The notes: generated by a model from the sequence alone, not told the origin. Positions 43,741 to 54,631 are shown, counted from the first letter of the stretch. The stretch: DNA of 64,000 nt from Carboxylicivirga mesophila (GCF_018271975.1 NZ_JAGUCN010000002.1:186001-250000), one strand, 5' to 3'. Numbers and translations are program-made.

Positions 43741-44529
43741 ATGACAAAGATAGATGTGCCAATAATGGCAGAATTAAGTACACAAGGGCATCAGCCAGAA
43801 TACCTGTTTTGGGTCGGTTGTGCCGGTGCATTTGATAAACGTTACCAGAAAGTGACGCGCGCCTTTGCGCAAATACTCAATGCCGCTAATATAGATTATG
43901 CCGTTTTAGGCACTGAAGAAACCTGTACGGGTGATCCTGCCAAACGGGCTGGTAATGAAATGCTATATCAGATGCAGGCCATGCAGGTCATTGAAACGCT
44001 AAATGGCTATGGTGTAAAAAAGGTCATTTGTACTTGTCCTCACTGTTTCAACATCATCAAAAACGAATACCCCGAACTGGGGGGAGACTACGAAGTCATC
44101 CATTATTCAGCGTTTATACAACAACTGGTTGACAGTGGTCAGATAAAGGTGAATCAGGAAGGCTTGAAGAATAAACGTATTACCTATCATGATCCTTGCT
44201 ACCTCGGACGCGGAAATGGTATTTACGAAGCACCTCGTAAGGTGATTAACCATTTTAATATTGATTACCGGGAGATGAAACGTGCAAAGAGCTTTTCGCT
44301 TTGCTGCGGGGCTGGCGGGGCGCAAATGTTCAAAGAAGCAGAAAAGGGGCAAAAGGAAGTGTATGAAGAACGTACGGCTGATGTGCTGGAAACAGGTGCC
44401 AACATTGTGGCTACGGCCTGTCCGTTTTGCATGACGATGCTTACCGATGGGATCAAATTTGCCAATAAGGATGAGGACGTGATCAATATGGATATTGCTG
44501 AGCTTATTGCTCAAAACCTAGTGGATTAA
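43741..44529 (+). CDS. Cysteine-rich (CCG-domain) iron-sulfur subunit, HdrD-like, partner of the preceding gene
   Basis: A 262-residue soluble protein with two CCG-type domains. Domain 1 runs from [11 protein letters not shown] (Cys27) through Cys62 to CTCPHC (Cys97, 99, 102); domain 2 from [10 protein letters not shown] (Cys153) to FSLCCGAGG (Cys188, 189) and ACPFC (Cys227, 230). This is the arrangement that holds the non-cubane cluster in heterodisulfide reductase-like enzymes and matches the C-terminal part of fused EMO proteins. With the gene before it, it should carry electrons from EtfAB to menaquinone. The mutase gene starts 14 bases downstream. Confidence 0.88.
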   Translation: MTKIDVPIMAELSTQGHQPEYLFWVGCAGAFDKRYQKVTRAFAQILNAANIDYAVLGTEETCTGDPAKRAGNEMLYQMQAMQVIETLNGYGVKKVICTCPHCFNIIKNEYPELGGDYEVIHYSAFIQQLVDSGQIKVNQEGLKNKRITYHDPCYLGRGNGIYEAPRKVINHFNIDYREMKRAKSFSLCCGAGGAQMFKEAEKGQKEVYEERTADVLETGANIVATACPFCMTMLTDGIKFANKDEDVINMDIAELIAQNLVD

Positions 44530-44543
44530 AACAGGATGTGACT

Positions 44544-47500
44544 ATGGAAACCATCTACCAATCAAAAAATATGATCAGGATTGTAACGGCTACCTCTTTA
44601 TTTGATGGGCACGATGCGGCTATTAACATCATGCGCCGTATCATGCAGGCATCAGGTGCTGAAGTGATTCACCTGGGGCACAATCGTTCTGTTTTAGAGA
44701 TTGTAGACTTTGCCATACAGGAAGATGCGCAGGCTATCGCAGTAACTTCTTATCAGGGTGGCCATATGGAATTTTTTAAGTATATGTTTGACCTCCTACA
44801 AGAGAAAGGAGCCGGACATATCCAACTGTTTGGTGGAGGTGGAGGTGTTATTCTCCCTCACGAGATTGAGGAGCTGCATCAATATGGCATTGCAGGCATC
44901 TATTCACCGGATGATGGTCGTTCAATGGGCTTGCAGGGGATGGTGAATCAGTTATTAAAAAAAGCTGATTATAACCTGGCCAAATTGAACTTGATTCATA
45001 GGCTGCCAGTCTTTAGAGATACCCTGAGTCTGGCAAGATGCTTTACCCTGCTGGAGATGGGCGATACGTATGCGCAAATTATTCAATCATTACTGTCGGA
45101 AGTGACTGATCATACATCCATACCTGTTATTGGTATCACCGGAACAGGCGGCGCCGGTAAATCATCGTTGATTGATGAGCTGGTACGACGCCTGCTCATC
45201 GATGCGCCAGCCTTGCAAATAGCCATTGTGTCCATTGACCCAAGCAAACGAAAATCAGGCGGTGCCTTGCTGGGTGACCGTATTCGTATGAATAGCATCC
45301 ACCACGAGAATGTGTTTATGCGCTCCATGGCAACTCGTCAGACAGGACAGGCCATTGCTGCTCACGTGAAAGAAGGAGTGGAGTTGCTGAAAGCCGCCGG
45401 AGCCGATCTGATCATATTAGAAACCTCGGGCATTGGCCAGGGCGATTCGCAGATTATTGATTACAGTAATGTGGCGCTTTATGTGATGACACCCGAGTTT
45501 GGGGCACCATCGCAGCTGGAAAAAATTGACATGCTTGATTTCGCTGACCTGGTGGTTATCAATAAATCAGACAAAAAGGGGGCTGATGATGCTTTGCGCG
45601 ATGTGAAGAAACAGGTGCAACGCAATAAGCAGTTGTGGCATCAACCAGCAGAGGAGATGCCTGTGTATTTGACGAATGCTTCTCATTGTTTTGATGCAGG
45701 GGTTAATTGCTTTTACAGGGCTTTAACAGCTCAGCTGGAGAGGGATTTTCCATCCCTGAAAATTAACCAGACAGACTTCGGCAGGAGGGAATCGGGATTG
45801 CACACCATTATACCCACCAACCGAGTACGTTACCTGGCTGAGATTAGTGAAACGGTTCGGAATTATAATAAGGAGGCTGAAGAACAGGCTGATGTGGCTG
45901 GCAAGCTCTGGGCATTGAAGCAAAGCATTTGTTTAATCAAGCAGGAAAGTGATTCTGTTCAAACCCTGGGTGAGACCATTGATTATTGGGAGAATAAGCT
46001 GCATCCTGAAAACAAAGCTTTGATAGAACATTGGGATGAGTTGATAAAGTTATATAAACAGGAGGAATTTGTATTTAAACCACGGGATAAGGAGATACGT
46101 ATTCAAACGTTTACAAAGTCTCTGTCGCACCTGAAGATACCTAAAATTGCGGTGCCGAAGTATAGCAACTGGGCCGATATCTTAAGATGGCAACTGAAAG
46201 AGAACTTTCCCGGATTGTTTCCTTTCGCTGGAGGCGTATTTCCATTCAGACGCGAGTATGAAGACCCAACCCGCATGTTTGCCGGAGAGGGTAGTCCCGA
46301 GCGTACTAACAAGCGCTTTCATTACCTGTCGGCTGGTCAGTCTGCCCGACGATTATCTACCGCCTTTGATTCTGTAACACTCTATGGTGAAAATCCCGAT
46401 GTGCGCCCAGATATCTATGGCAAGGTGGGAAACTCAGGTGTTTCCATTGCCACTTTGGACGATGTGAAAAAGCTCTATTCGGGCTTTGATTTGTGCGCTC
46501 CTCTCACATCGGTGAGCATGACCATCAACGGGCCTGCGCCGGTACTAATGGCTTTCTTTTTGAATGCGGCCATTGATCAGCAGTGTGAGCAATACCTGGA
46601 AGCACATCAACCAAACTTACTGACAAAACAAAAGGCCTATGCACAATACAATGGAGCCTTGCCGGATGGAAACAATGAACTTGGTTTAAAATTATTGGGA
46701 GTATCGGGCGATAAACTGTTGGAGGTATCAGTTTATGAGGAACTTAAAAACAAAGCCCTGTGTGCTGTTCGTGGTACTGTGCAGGCCGATATTTTAAAAG
46801 AGGACCAGGCGCAGAATACCTGCATCTATTCTGTTGATTTCTCACTAAAGATGATGGGTGATGTGCAGGAGTACTTCATTAAAAATCAGGTGCGTAATTT
46901 CTATTCAGTTTCCATCTCCGGTTATCACATTGCCGAGGCCGGTGCCAACCCGGTAACTCAGCTGGCTTTCACATTGGCTAATGGCTTTACTTATGTGGAG
47001 TATTATTTGTCGCGAGGCATGCACATCGATGCTTTTGCACCTAATCTGTCTTTTTTCTTCTCAAATGGCATCGATCCTGAGTTCTCGGTCATTGGACGTG
47101 TAGCCCGGTTGATATGGGCCAAAGCCATCAGGTTTAAGTATGGTGGCAATGAAAAGTCGCAAAAGCTGAAGTATCATATACAAACATCGGGTCGCTCATT
47201 GCATGCGCAGGAGATTGAGTTCAACGATATCCGCACAACATTACAGGCCTTGTATGCGATTTATGATAACTGCAATTCGTTGCACACCAATGCCTACGAC
47301 GAAGCCATTACAACGCCAACAGAGGAGTCGGTTCGCCGTGCCATGGCCATACAAATGATTATTAATCACGAGCTGGGCCTTAACAAAAACCAGAATTCAT
47401 TGCAGGGTGCTTTTTTTATTGAGGAGCTGACTGAATTGGTGGAGGAAGCCGTTTTGCTGGAGTTTGAACGCATTAACGCGCGTGGAGGCGTTTTGGGAGC

Positions 47501-47870
47501 TATGGAAACCAATTACCAGCGAGGTAAAATCCAGGAAGAGTCGCTGCATTATGAGCGGGTTAAGAACACGGGAGAACTGCCACTGATTGGGGTGAATACC
47601 TATTTGTCGAAAAGTGGCTCACCCACCATATTGCCACGTGAAGTAATCAGAAGCAGTGAAGAGGAAAAGCAGCAGCAACTAAAGGCCCTTCATCAGTTTC
47701 ATCAGCAGCATGCCATGGAGGCAGCCAACTATATCGGTAGACTGAAGGAGGTGGCTTTGGCTGATGGTAATATCTTTGAAGAATTGATGGAAACAGTGAA
47801 GCGCTGTTCGCTTGGTCAGATAACGCAAGCTTTGTACGAAGTGGGTGGACAGTATCGACGAAATATGTAA
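44544..47870 (+). CDS. icmF: Fused B12-dependent acyl-CoA mutase with G-protein chaperone (IcmF type)
   Basis: A 1,108-residue fusion: cobalamin-binding domain (about 10-140, with the DxH motif FDGHDAA), a MeaB/ArgK-like GTPase (about 195-480, P-loop GTGGAGKSS), a linker, and the large mutase domain (about 540-1108). The order B12 domain, GTPase, mutase is that of IcmF, which interconverts isobutyryl-CoA and butyryl-CoA, rather than of methylmalonyl-CoA mutase. The substrate loop [18 protein letters not shown] is IcmF-like and lacks the Tyr/Arg context for a methylmalonyl carboxylate. ATG at 44544 is preferred to a GTG at 44538. Sitting at the end of a butyryl-CoA oxidation operon, it can feed valine-derived isobutyryl-CoA into it. 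A role in other branched acyl-CoA rearrangements is possible. Confidence 0.88.
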   Translation: METIYQSKNMIRIVTATSLFDGHDAAINIMRRIMQASGAEVIHLGHNRSVLEIVDFAIQEDAQAIAVTSYQGGHMEFFKYMFDLLQEKGAGHIQLFGGGGGVILPHEIEELHQYGIAGIYSPDDGRSMGLQGMVNQLLKKADYNLAKLNLIHRLPVFRDTLSLARCFTLLEMGDTYAQIIQSLLSEVTDHTSIPVIGITGTGGAGKSSLIDELVRRLLIDAPALQIAIVSIDPSKRKSGGALLGDRIRMNSIHHENVFMRSMATRQTGQAIAAHVKEGVELLKAAGADLIILETSGIGQGDSQIIDYSNVALYVMTPEFGAPSQLEKIDMLDFADLVVINKSDKKGADDALRDVKKQVQRNKQLWHQPAEEMPVYLTNASHCFDAGVNCFYRALTAQLERDFPSLKINQTDFGRRESGLHTIIPTNRVRYLAEISETVRNYNKEAEEQADVAGKLWALKQSICLIKQESDSVQTLGETIDYWENKLHPENKALIEHWDELIKLYKQEEFVFKPRDKEIRIQTFTKSLSHLKIPKIAVPKYSNWADILRWQLKENFPGLFPFAGGVFPFRREYEDPTRMFAGEGSPERTNKRFHYLSAGQSARRLSTAFDSVTLYGENPDVRPDIYGKVGNSGVSIATLDDVKKLYSGFDLCAPLTSVSMTINGPAPVLMAFFLNAAIDQQCEQYLEAHQPNLLTKQKAYAQYNGALPDGNNELGLKLLGVSGDKLLEVSVYEELKNKALCAVRGTVQADILKEDQAQNTCIYSVDFSLKMMGDVQEYFIKNQVRNFYSVSISGYHIAEAGANPVTQLAFTLANGFTYVEYYLSRGMHIDAFAPNLSFFFSNGIDPEFSVIGRVARLIWAKAIRFKYGGNEKSQKLKYHIQTSGRSLHAQEIEFNDIRTTLQALYAIYDNCNSLHTNAYDEAITTPTEESVRRAMAIQMIINHELGLNKNQNSLQGAFFIEELTELVEEAVLLEFERINARGGVLGAMETNYQRGKIQEESLHYERVKNTGELPLIGVNTYLSKSGSPTILPREVIRSSEEEKQQQLKALHQFHQQHAMEAANYIGRLKEVALADGNIFEELMETVKRCSLGQITQALYEVGGQYRRNM

Positions 47871-47974
47871 GTGCTCTGCAGCGGCATTTGGCTAAAAAGA
47901 TTAATTAAATAGCATAAGTGTTGGCAAGGTAATTGCAAAGCTTGTACCTCAAACATATTAAAGAACTGTGCCCA

Positions 47975-48955
47975 ATGCGTAGATTATTGCTGATTACATC
48001 CATTTCTTTTGTTTCACTGGTTCAGATTGTTGCGCAAATTAATGTGCCTCAACCAGTGACTCTAAAAAGAGCGCAGATTTCTTACAGCGATATGGATTCC
48101 TGGTGGTCCAGACATGTTACAGAATCAAGATTGATAGGCGGAAGTGAAGTCATCTATTTCGAACCGGGACCTGATGATGAGCGTTATCAAAAAATAGAAG
48201 GCACCATTGAACATCTTACACCCTGGGCTACTTCAAATGTAAAGGCAGAGGTGGGAGTGAGGGCTGCTAATCAATCAGTTTTTCGCGAGAAGCGAGGAGA
48301 TGGTTATTGTGCCCGATTGGAAACCAACCTCAAAAAGGTGGTCGTTTTAGGTATCGTCAATGTCAAGGCCATAGCCTCCGGCAGTATATTCACAGGCAGT
48401 ATGGTTGATCCTATAACCGATCCGAATAATCCCCGCCATAACACCCTGATGGGTATACCTTTTAATGAGGCTCCTTCGGCTTTGTCATTTGATTATAAAT
48501 TGATTGCCGGGCAGCAGCGTTTGCAGGCCACTGGTGGATTCTCCGTAAAAAAAATAGCTGGAGCCGATAAATCAGAAGTATATATGCTTTTACAAAGCAG
48601 AAAGGAAAATCCGGATGGTAGCCTGACGGTTAAGCGCGTAGGTACAGCCTGGCAACGATTTGAACAATCGAAGATGCAATGGATTAATAATTATCAAATA
48701 CCGGTAGTTTATGGTGATGCCAGTCAGCAACCAGGATTCAAGCCCTACATGAATCTGATCACGGATGCTGATCCCTATTATGCCATCAATAGCAAAGGAC
48801 AAAAAGTGGGCTATGTTGAGAGTGGGTGGAGTAATAACGCCGATGACATTACGCATATTATTATTGTATTTTCAGCCAGTTATGAAGGCGGTGCATATAT
48901 TGGATCGCCTGAAAGTAAGTTGTGGATAGATAATATTCAGCTTATTTATGATTGA
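47975..48955 (+). CDS. Secreted PCMD-domain-like protein
   Basis: A 326-residue protein starting at the ATG at 47975 (MRRLLLITSISFVSLV) with a type I signal peptide ending near VAQ. The sequence after it resembles the PCMD (putative carbohydrate metabolism) domain: early tryptophans, SGSIFTGSMVDPITDP, PFNEAPSALSFDYKL in the middle, VVFSASYEGGAYIGSPESKLWIDNIQL at the end. The open frame extends to 47933 but with no signal-like start. Its function is unknown; PCMD proteins are often surface proteins near carbohydrate or adhesion genes. It is preceded by the mutase operon (105 bases) and followed by the sulfotransferase/cysC pair, with no clear regulatory link to either. Confidence 0.75.
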   Translation: MRRLLLITSISFVSLVQIVAQINVPQPVTLKRAQISYSDMDSWWSRHVTESRLIGGSEVIYFEPGPDDERYQKIEGTIEHLTPWATSNVKAEVGVRAANQSVFREKRGDGYCARLETNLKKVVVLGIVNVKAIASGSIFTGSMVDPITDPNNPRHNTLMGIPFNEAPSALSFDYKLIAGQQRLQATGGFSVKKIAGADKSEVYMLLQSRKENPDGSLTVKRVGTAWQRFEQSKMQWINNYQIPVVYGDASQQPGFKPYMNLITDADPYYAINSKGQKVGYVESGWSNNADDITHIIIVFSASYEGGAYIGSPESKLWIDNIQLIYD

Positions 48956-49036
48956 TTAACAATTACTTGGTCTTTCTGTCATGGCAATGGTATGTTATTT
49001 GTTTTTTACCTAATCACAATAACATAACATTAAATC

Positions 49037-50146
49037 ATGCTTAAATTAGATTTCAACAAACTGCCCGTAACTCCCTTATTTGGTAGTCGTTATCATAATT
49101 TCAAAACGGTCAGTAAAGATCGTGTAATCGATAATGACTATCGTTTAAAGTATGTTCTGAGCAAATCCATTTCTGCGCTGATGAGCTTGACCTACCCACT
49201 GGAAAACAGGCGATACAATAAGCGTGTAGCACCATTGTCTGTTGGCGATGATCCGGTATTTATCTTAGGTCACTGGCGCAGTGGTACTACTTTCTTGCAT
49301 AATGTACTATCCAAGGATAAACAGTTCGGGTACAACACAACATATCAGACCATCTTTAGTAATGCTATGGTTTGGGGGCAACCTTTTTTTAAAAGTATCA
49401 TGCAAACCATTATGCCCGATCGCCGACCAACTGATAACCTTGAATTAAAACCTGATCAGCCTCAGGAAGAAGAATTTGCATTTAGTAATGTAATGCCCGT
49501 CAGCTTCTATAATTTCTGGTTTTTTCCTAAACAAACCATGGAATATTGCGATAAGTATCTGTTATTTAATAGTATTACGCCAGAAGAAAAGACACAATTC
49601 AGAGAGGAGTTTATACGCCTGATAAAAACATCTCTTTACAATACCGGAGGAAAACGGTTTTTATCAAAGAATCCGCCACATACAGGACGGGTAAAAGATT
49701 TGCTGGAAATATTTCCCAATGCCAGGTTTATCTACCTGGTGCGTAATCCTTATACGGTTTTTGAATCCACAAAAGATTATTTCAGTAATGTGATAAAACC
49801 ATTGATGCTGCAGGATTTTAGTGATGAAGAGCTGGAGGAAAATATACTGAAGATTTATCAGCTGATGGCTGAAGCTTATGAACGCGATAAGCAGCTAATA
49901 CCTGCTGGTAACCTCTATGAATTAAGATTTGAAGATTTCGAAAAAGACGCATTTAATTTGACCAATGATATTTATAACAGGCTTGGCCTTGATGGCTTTG
50001 AAGAAGCATCAGCGGCAATCAAAGAATACATCGGGGAGAAAAAAGGACATAAAAAAAATAAGTATGCTTACGCCGCATCAACCATTGATAAAGTTAATGA
50101 GCATTGGAGGTTCGCTCTTAAGCAATGGAATTATGATGTATTGTAA
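49037..50146 (+). CDS. Sulfotransferase family 3-like protein
   Basis: A 369-residue cytoplasmic protein with the PAPS-binding P-loop-like motif GHWRSGTTFLHN (about residues 79-90) and the 3'-phosphate site RFIYLVRNPYTVFEST (about 232-247), as in Sulfotransfer_3 enzymes. LRFEDFEKD near residue 296 is also typical. The APS kinase gene 24 bases downstream supplies its co-substrate PAPS, which makes an active sulfotransferase likely. The acceptor is unknown: a lipid, glycan or small metabolite are all possible. CysD/CysN are not in the window. Confidence 0.87.
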   Translation: MLKLDFNKLPVTPLFGSRYHNFKTVSKDRVIDNDYRLKYVLSKSISALMSLTYPLENRRYNKRVAPLSVGDDPVFILGHWRSGTTFLHNVLSKDKQFGYNTTYQTIFSNAMVWGQPFFKSIMQTIMPDRRPTDNLELKPDQPQEEEFAFSNVMPVSFYNFWFFPKQTMEYCDKYLLFNSITPEEKTQFREEFIRLIKTSLYNTGGKRFLSKNPPHTGRVKDLLEIFPNARFIYLVRNPYTVFESTKDYFSNVIKPLMLQDFSDEELEENILKIYQLMAEAYERDKQLIPAGNLYELRFEDFEKDAFNLTNDIYNRLGLDGFEEASAAIKEYIGEKKGHKKNKYAYAASTIDKVNEHWRFALKQWNYDVL

Positions 50147-50170
50147 GTAAAAAAACATAAAAACGGAGCG

Positions 50171-50791
50171 ATGAATAAGCATATTACATTTCATAATCAT
50201 AAAGTCAATCAGCGAGACAGAAACAAGATGAATGGGCATAAGAGCCTGGTTATTTGGATGTCGGGGCTGAGTGGTTCAGGTAAGTCAACATTGGCGGGCG
50301 ATGTAGAACAGGCTTTATGGGAAAAGGGCATTAGAACATACATACTGGATGGTGATAATATCCGTTCAGGCTTGAATAATGACCTGGATTTTAGTGATGA
50401 GGGCCGACAGGAGAATATCCGGCGCATAAGTGAAGTGGCTTCACTTATGTGCGATGCCGGTATGGTGGTTATCTCGGCATTTATATCTCCATTCAAATCC
50501 GACCGCGAAAAGGCCAAAGCTATTATTGGTGATGAGCAATTTGTTGAGGTGTTTGTCAATACGCCACTTGAAGTGTGCGAGCAGCGCGATCCCAAAGGGC
50601 TATATAAGAAAGCACGGGCAGGGGTTATTCCTAATTTTACTGGTATCAGTTCTACATTTGAGGCACCTGAAAATGCAGACATTGAAGTAAGGAACCATTT
50701 GAATAGCCGCTATTCATCGTGCCAGCAGGTGGTTAATTTCATCGAAGACAGGATTGTAGAAAGCAAAAACTATATAGCACAGCACGGGTAG
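50171..50791 (+). CDS. cysC: Adenylylsulfate kinase
   Basis: Phosphorylates adenosine 5'-phosphosulfate to PAPS. The P-loop is GLSGSGKST (residues 32-40), followed by YILDGDNIRSGLN and the VISAFISPF motif with the reactive Ser106. ADIEVRNH at the C-terminus is normal. Length 206 residues. The ATG at 50171 after AAACGGAGCG is the likely start; a shorter start at 50228 is possible. Together with the sulfotransferase upstream it makes a two-gene sulfation unit. A terminator hairpin runs through its stop codon. Confidence 0.95.
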   Translation: MNKHITFHNHKVNQRDRNKMNGHKSLVIWMSGLSGSGKSTLAGDVEQALWEKGIRTYILDGDNIRSGLNNDLDFSDEGRQENIRRISEVASLMCDAGMVVISAFISPFKSDREKAKAIIGDEQFVEVFVNTPLEVCEQRDPKGLYKKARAGVIPNFTGISSTFEAPENADIEVRNHLNSRYSSCQQVVNFIEDRIVESKNYIAQHG

Positions 50792-50806
50792 GCGTACCCG
50801 TGTTTT
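50783..50806 (+). terminator. Terminator overlapping the cysC stop codon
   Basis: CACGGGTA (50783-50790) pairs perfectly with TACCCGTG (50795-50802) over a GGCG loop, followed by TTTTATT. The TAG stop (50789-50791) straddles the top of the stem, so termination signal and end of translation coincide. Confidence 0.85.
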
Positions 50807-50819
50807 ATTGAATTAGGCA

Positions 50820-53800
50820 TTAGCTTTTTTTACCTGGAGTAACTGGTAACCAAAAGGAGAAGCTGGTACCATTGCCCTTTGATGATTCTATGGTAATGTC
50901 ACCATCCATCAGGCGCATTAGTTTTTTGCATATGGCAAGGCCAAGTCCTGTTCCTCCATAAATGGCATCTTTTCCTTCAACTGCTTTATGAAAAGCTTTG
51001 AAAATGCGCTCCTGCTCACTGTCGTCTACACCAATGCCGCTATCGCTAATTTCGAAATGAAGATTTGAAGCATTGGCATAACATTTTAAACTGATAATAC
51101 CTTCTGCTGTAAATTTGAAGGCGTTCTCTAGTATATTGAAGATGACTTCTTTTATCCTGACATCATCAATCAATAGTGTTTTTTGCATAACATCACTCTG
51201 CAAATTCATCAACACTTGCACCTTATCACTCTTTTTTAAATCGCAGTATGCCTCCACTTCTTTAAATAATGGTTGAAGGTGTATTTCCCTTTTATTGATG
51301 ATTAACTGATCAGCTTCAATTTTCGCTAACTCCAGGATATCATCAATTAGTACTGTTAAGGAATAGCTGTTTTTATTGATCAGATTAAGATAATCTGTTT
51401 GTTCTTCATTCGAAAAGCCACCTTGAGTTAATAAATCAGAAAATCCCACAATGGCATTTAGGGGTGTACGAATTTCATGTGACATATTGGCCAAAAAGGC
51501 CGTTTTCAAACGATCTGCTTCTTCAGCTTTTTCTTTGGCATCTATTAACTCTATGGTCCGTTCTTCAACAATCTTTTCCAGGTGATCGCGGTGTTTAACG
51601 AGCTCTTCGTTTTGTACCGTTATTTCTTCCTTCTTTTCTTCCAATAGCATGTTCACCTTTACCAACTCTTTTGTTCGCATATCAACAGCCTGAACCAATA
51701 TCTTGTTACGCCGTTTAACGGCATACAATCTGTAAAGGTGAAAGGCTGTAAAACCAATTACTAACAGGGCTACAACAAGCGCCCAAAACCAAAATGTCAG
51801 GTAGTAAGGCGGTGGTAAGTGTATCTTTAACTCGGAGGTTACATCTTCAAACCATATTCCATCAGCATTAGTACTTTGCAACTGAAAAGTATAATCTCCA
51901 TATTCAAGATTTGAATACATCACATGCGATTGCATTGATGAAGCATAAGTCCAGTTGGTATCACGCGGAAGAAGTCTATAACGATATTGTATACTTTGAG
52001 GTGATGCGTAATCAAATGCAGAGAAGGATATTTCAATATCTTTCTGTTGATGGTTTAAATTGATCACCTTTCTATCCCAAACGGGCTCAGTATCATCAAT
52101 ATCTGAACCGTTAATCAGTGATTGACCATTCGCCAGGATATTAGTGATCTTAAGTTTAGGTTTATAATTGCTATGTATGATGTTGTCAGGGTGAAAGAAG
52201 CTCATGCCATTATTGGTTCCGAAAAACATCTCTCCACTTCCCGATTTAAAATAAGCGTTTACAGCAAATTCGCTGGAAACCAGGCCATCCGCTTCATTGT
52301 AATTGGTAAATTGATTGTCTTGCTTATCAAAGCACGACAGGCCATTGTTGGTGCTAATCCACAAACGACCATTTTTATCTTCAAGTATTCCCCATGTAAT
52401 ATCGCCGGCCAGTCCTTGAGCAGTTGTGTAGGTCTCGAAATTCTGCGTCTTATTATTATAAGTGCTTAAACCTCCTCCTTTGGTTGCAAACCATAGCGTT
52501 CCATCTTTTGCCAAATGGATGCAATTAACAAAGTCGCTTTTCAATCCATAATTCTCTTCATCAGATATTACAAACGACTGAAATTGCTCTGTTAACCGAT
52601 TGTACTTAACGATGCCATTTATAGTACCAAACCAAAAGTTACCATCCCTATCTTCAGCAATATCCCATATTCGTTGATTTAATGCATGCTCGGCAATAGA
52701 ATCGTTGCATTTTAAGCTTCTGATGTTACCATTGTGCAACGAATCTTTATGTACAATATTTAGTCCCTGAAACCCCAACCATAAGTAACCATCTTTATCC
52801 TCGTAATAGGCACTAATTAACCATCCGGCTATCCCTCTACCCGTTATATCTTCATTTTGCAGAGCGTATTGATGTTTGACACTCAAGTCACTGTAATTGA
52901 CCTTATACTTATTTAGTTCAATATCACCAATGATAAGGCCATCTCCATCCTTACGTATCTGATAGATCTTCCGATCTGTTATGTAACCTTTGCTCTTATC
53001 CAGGCGTGTTACGACTTTTGCCTGTCTGTTGTATACATTCAGACCTTCATCGGTAGTGCCAATCCATAGGTAGCCTTTCGCATCTTCGTAGATCGATCGT
53101 ACTTTATTACTTGATAAACTGTTCGCATCATAGGGATGATGTTGTAATACATCAAATTTTTGCTTTTCGGGTTTGAAAAAGTTGACACCTGTTGATAAGC
53201 TTGGTATCCACAGTGTCCCGGATTCATCTTCGGTTATTTTCTCATCATGTCTGAAATCAGGGTGTAGTGAATGTTGATTGATTGGATCGTGTTGGTAGAT
53301 CTGTATTTGCTGGCAAGTGGAATCAACAAGGCCAATAAAGTTATAGCCGATGACCCAGCAGCGGTTTTTACTGTCAATTTTAAAATTTGTTATTCCATTA
53401 GTTGGAATTGAATTTGTCTTCGAAAATTTATGGTGGTGAGTATTGGTGTTATTTGCAATATTGTGCATGTAAACTCCACCATTGTGATAACCCACAAGCA
53501 GATGTCCATTATATTCAGTTACGCATCGTGGTCTGACGTAATCCAATTCCTTATGTTCATTCAATGAGAAATCTATTTTCTCCAGAACGATATCATTCTG
53601 ATGCTTATAATTCAAGCGATAAGCTCTTTTATCAGATACAAACCAGGTATTTCCATCTGTAGAAGATGCAATAGTTCTGATGCCTGTGATTCTGCTATTT
53701 ATGTACTGTTCAATCGAACTGCTGCTTATTGAATGAATATTACCTTTTTCAGCATATTTAAACGAACTTACTAAATCACCATCTTTAGTGTACCCCCATA

Positions 53801-54377
53801 TTGTGCCCTCGCTATCTTCAATGAGCTTATAATAATAGCGCATAACTCCATTAAGGTAATCCTGGGCTGCTAAAAAGCGCCCCTTGCCACTTTTTAAATC
53901 AATTAAACTAATGCCAAGGTGCGGATGTGTAATCCACATATTTCCTGAACTATCGATAAAAATTTGTCTGATTTCACGCTCATTTAATATGTTATTTGTC
54001 AGCGTATCATCAGTTATGTAAGGCTGAAAAGTTTGCGTGCTGTGCCTGAATACATTTAATCCTTGTCGGGTAGCAATGAGCAAACTGTCACGGCTAAAAG
54101 CATAAATATCACTAATGTTATTTGAAGATATGCTCAGCTCATTGTTGCTACTGTGCTTAAATACCAATGTCTCATATCCGTCAAAACGGCACAACCCGTT
54201 TTCTGTTCCTATCCAGATAAAACCATTATCATCCTGAGTGATACATGTAGCTGCATTCGAAGGTAATCCTTCGTTAAAGGTGAGGTGATTAAAGTGTATG
54301 CTACTTTGCGACCTGCACGTGGTATTGTGCAGTTGTACCCCCAACAGAATAAGTATTAGAACTACTCGAATGTACAT
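50820..54377 (-). CDS. HTCS-type sensor histidine kinase: beta-propeller sensor, Y_Y_Y, TM, HisKA/HATPase, no fused response regulator
   Basis: A 1,185-residue sensor. After an N-terminal signal come repeated propeller blades (for example GFIWIGTENGLCRFDG, GYLWIGTTDEGL, GTLWFATKGGGL, GRLWISTNNGL) covering about residues 25-770, then a Y_Y_Y domain, one membrane helix near 858-884 (FWFWALVVALLVIGF), a coiled coil, and a histidine kinase core with His967 in ANMSHEIRTPLN and ATP-lid motifs DSGIGVDD and GGTGLGLAI. Classical hybrid two-component systems continue into a receiver and AraC-type DNA-binding domain; this one stops after the kinase (PVTPGKKS). The partner regulator is not in the window. 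The propeller type suggests a periplasmic sugar ligand. Confidence 0.93.
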   Translation of the reverse strand: MYIRVVLILILLGVQLHNTTCRSQSSIHFNHLTFNEGLPSNAATCITQDDNGFIWIGTENGLCRFDGYETLVFKHSSNNELSISSNNISDIYAFSRDSLLIATRQGLNVFRHSTQTFQPYITDDTLTNNILNEREIRQIFIDSSGNMWITHPHLGISLIDLKSGKGRFLAAQDYLNGVMRYYYKLIEDSEGTIWGYTKDGDLVSSFKYAEKGNIHSISSSSIEQYINSRITGIRTIASSTDGNTWFVSDKRAYRLNYKHQNDIVLEKIDFSLNEHKELDYVRPRCVTEYNGHLLVGYHNGGVYMHNIANNTNTHHHKFSKTNSIPTNGITNFKIDSKNRCWVIGYNFIGLVDSTCQQIQIYQHDPINQHSLHPDFRHDEKITEDESGTLWIPSLSTGVNFFKPEKQKFDVLQHHPYDANSLSSNKVRSIYEDAKGYLWIGTTDEGLNVYNRQAKVVTRLDKSKGYITDRKIYQIRKDGDGLIIGDIELNKYKVNYSDLSVKHQYALQNEDITGRGIAGWLISAYYEDKDGYLWLGFQGLNIVHKDSLHNGNIRSLKCNDSIAEHALNQRIWDIAEDRDGNFWFGTINGIVKYNRLTEQFQSFVISDEENYGLKSDFVNCIHLAKDGTLWFATKGGGLSTYNNKTQNFETYTTAQGLAGDITWGILEDKNGRLWISTNNGLSCFDKQDNQFTNYNEADGLVSSEFAVNAYFKSGSGEMFFGTNNGMSFFHPDNIIHSNYKPKLKITNILANGQSLINGSDIDDTEPVWDRKVINLNHQQKDIEISFSAFDYASPQSIQYRYRLLPRDTNWTYASSMQSHVMYSNLEYGDYTFQLQSTNADGIWFEDVTSELKIHLPPPYYLTFWFWALVVALLVIGFTAFHLYRLYAVKRRNKILVQAVDMRTKELVKVNMLLEEKKEEITVQNEELVKHRDHLEKIVEERTIELIDAKEKAEEADRLKTAFLANMSHEIRTPLNAIVGFSDLLTQGGFSNEEQTDYLNLINKNSYSLTVLIDDILELAKIEADQLIINKREIHLQPLFKEVEAYCDLKKSDKVQVLMNLQSDVMQKTLLIDDVRIKEVIFNILENAFKFTAEGIISLKCYANASNLHFEISDSGIGVDDSEQERIFKAFHKAVEGKDAIYGGTGLGLAICKKLMRLMDGDITIESSKGNGTSFSFWLPVTPGKKS

Positions 54378-54631
54378 AGGCTTGCTTTGCTTAAATATAA
54401 TAATTTAGCGGTATAATTGTTTCACAATATCTTGAATAAAAGGAGTTTGTTTTTGTAATCTCATTTTATGTCAGTAACCTAAAAAGCAGGTACAGCAAGC
54501 CGAGTGACGAAAAGAGGTCTCTTTTATCACAATTATTTAAATAAGTCAATGTTGAAAATTAGCAGCCTATCTTTTGTTTGTCTCGCTCAAGTTATAGAAG
54601 CTGTATTAGGAGTTTCTGATGGATTGAACTC

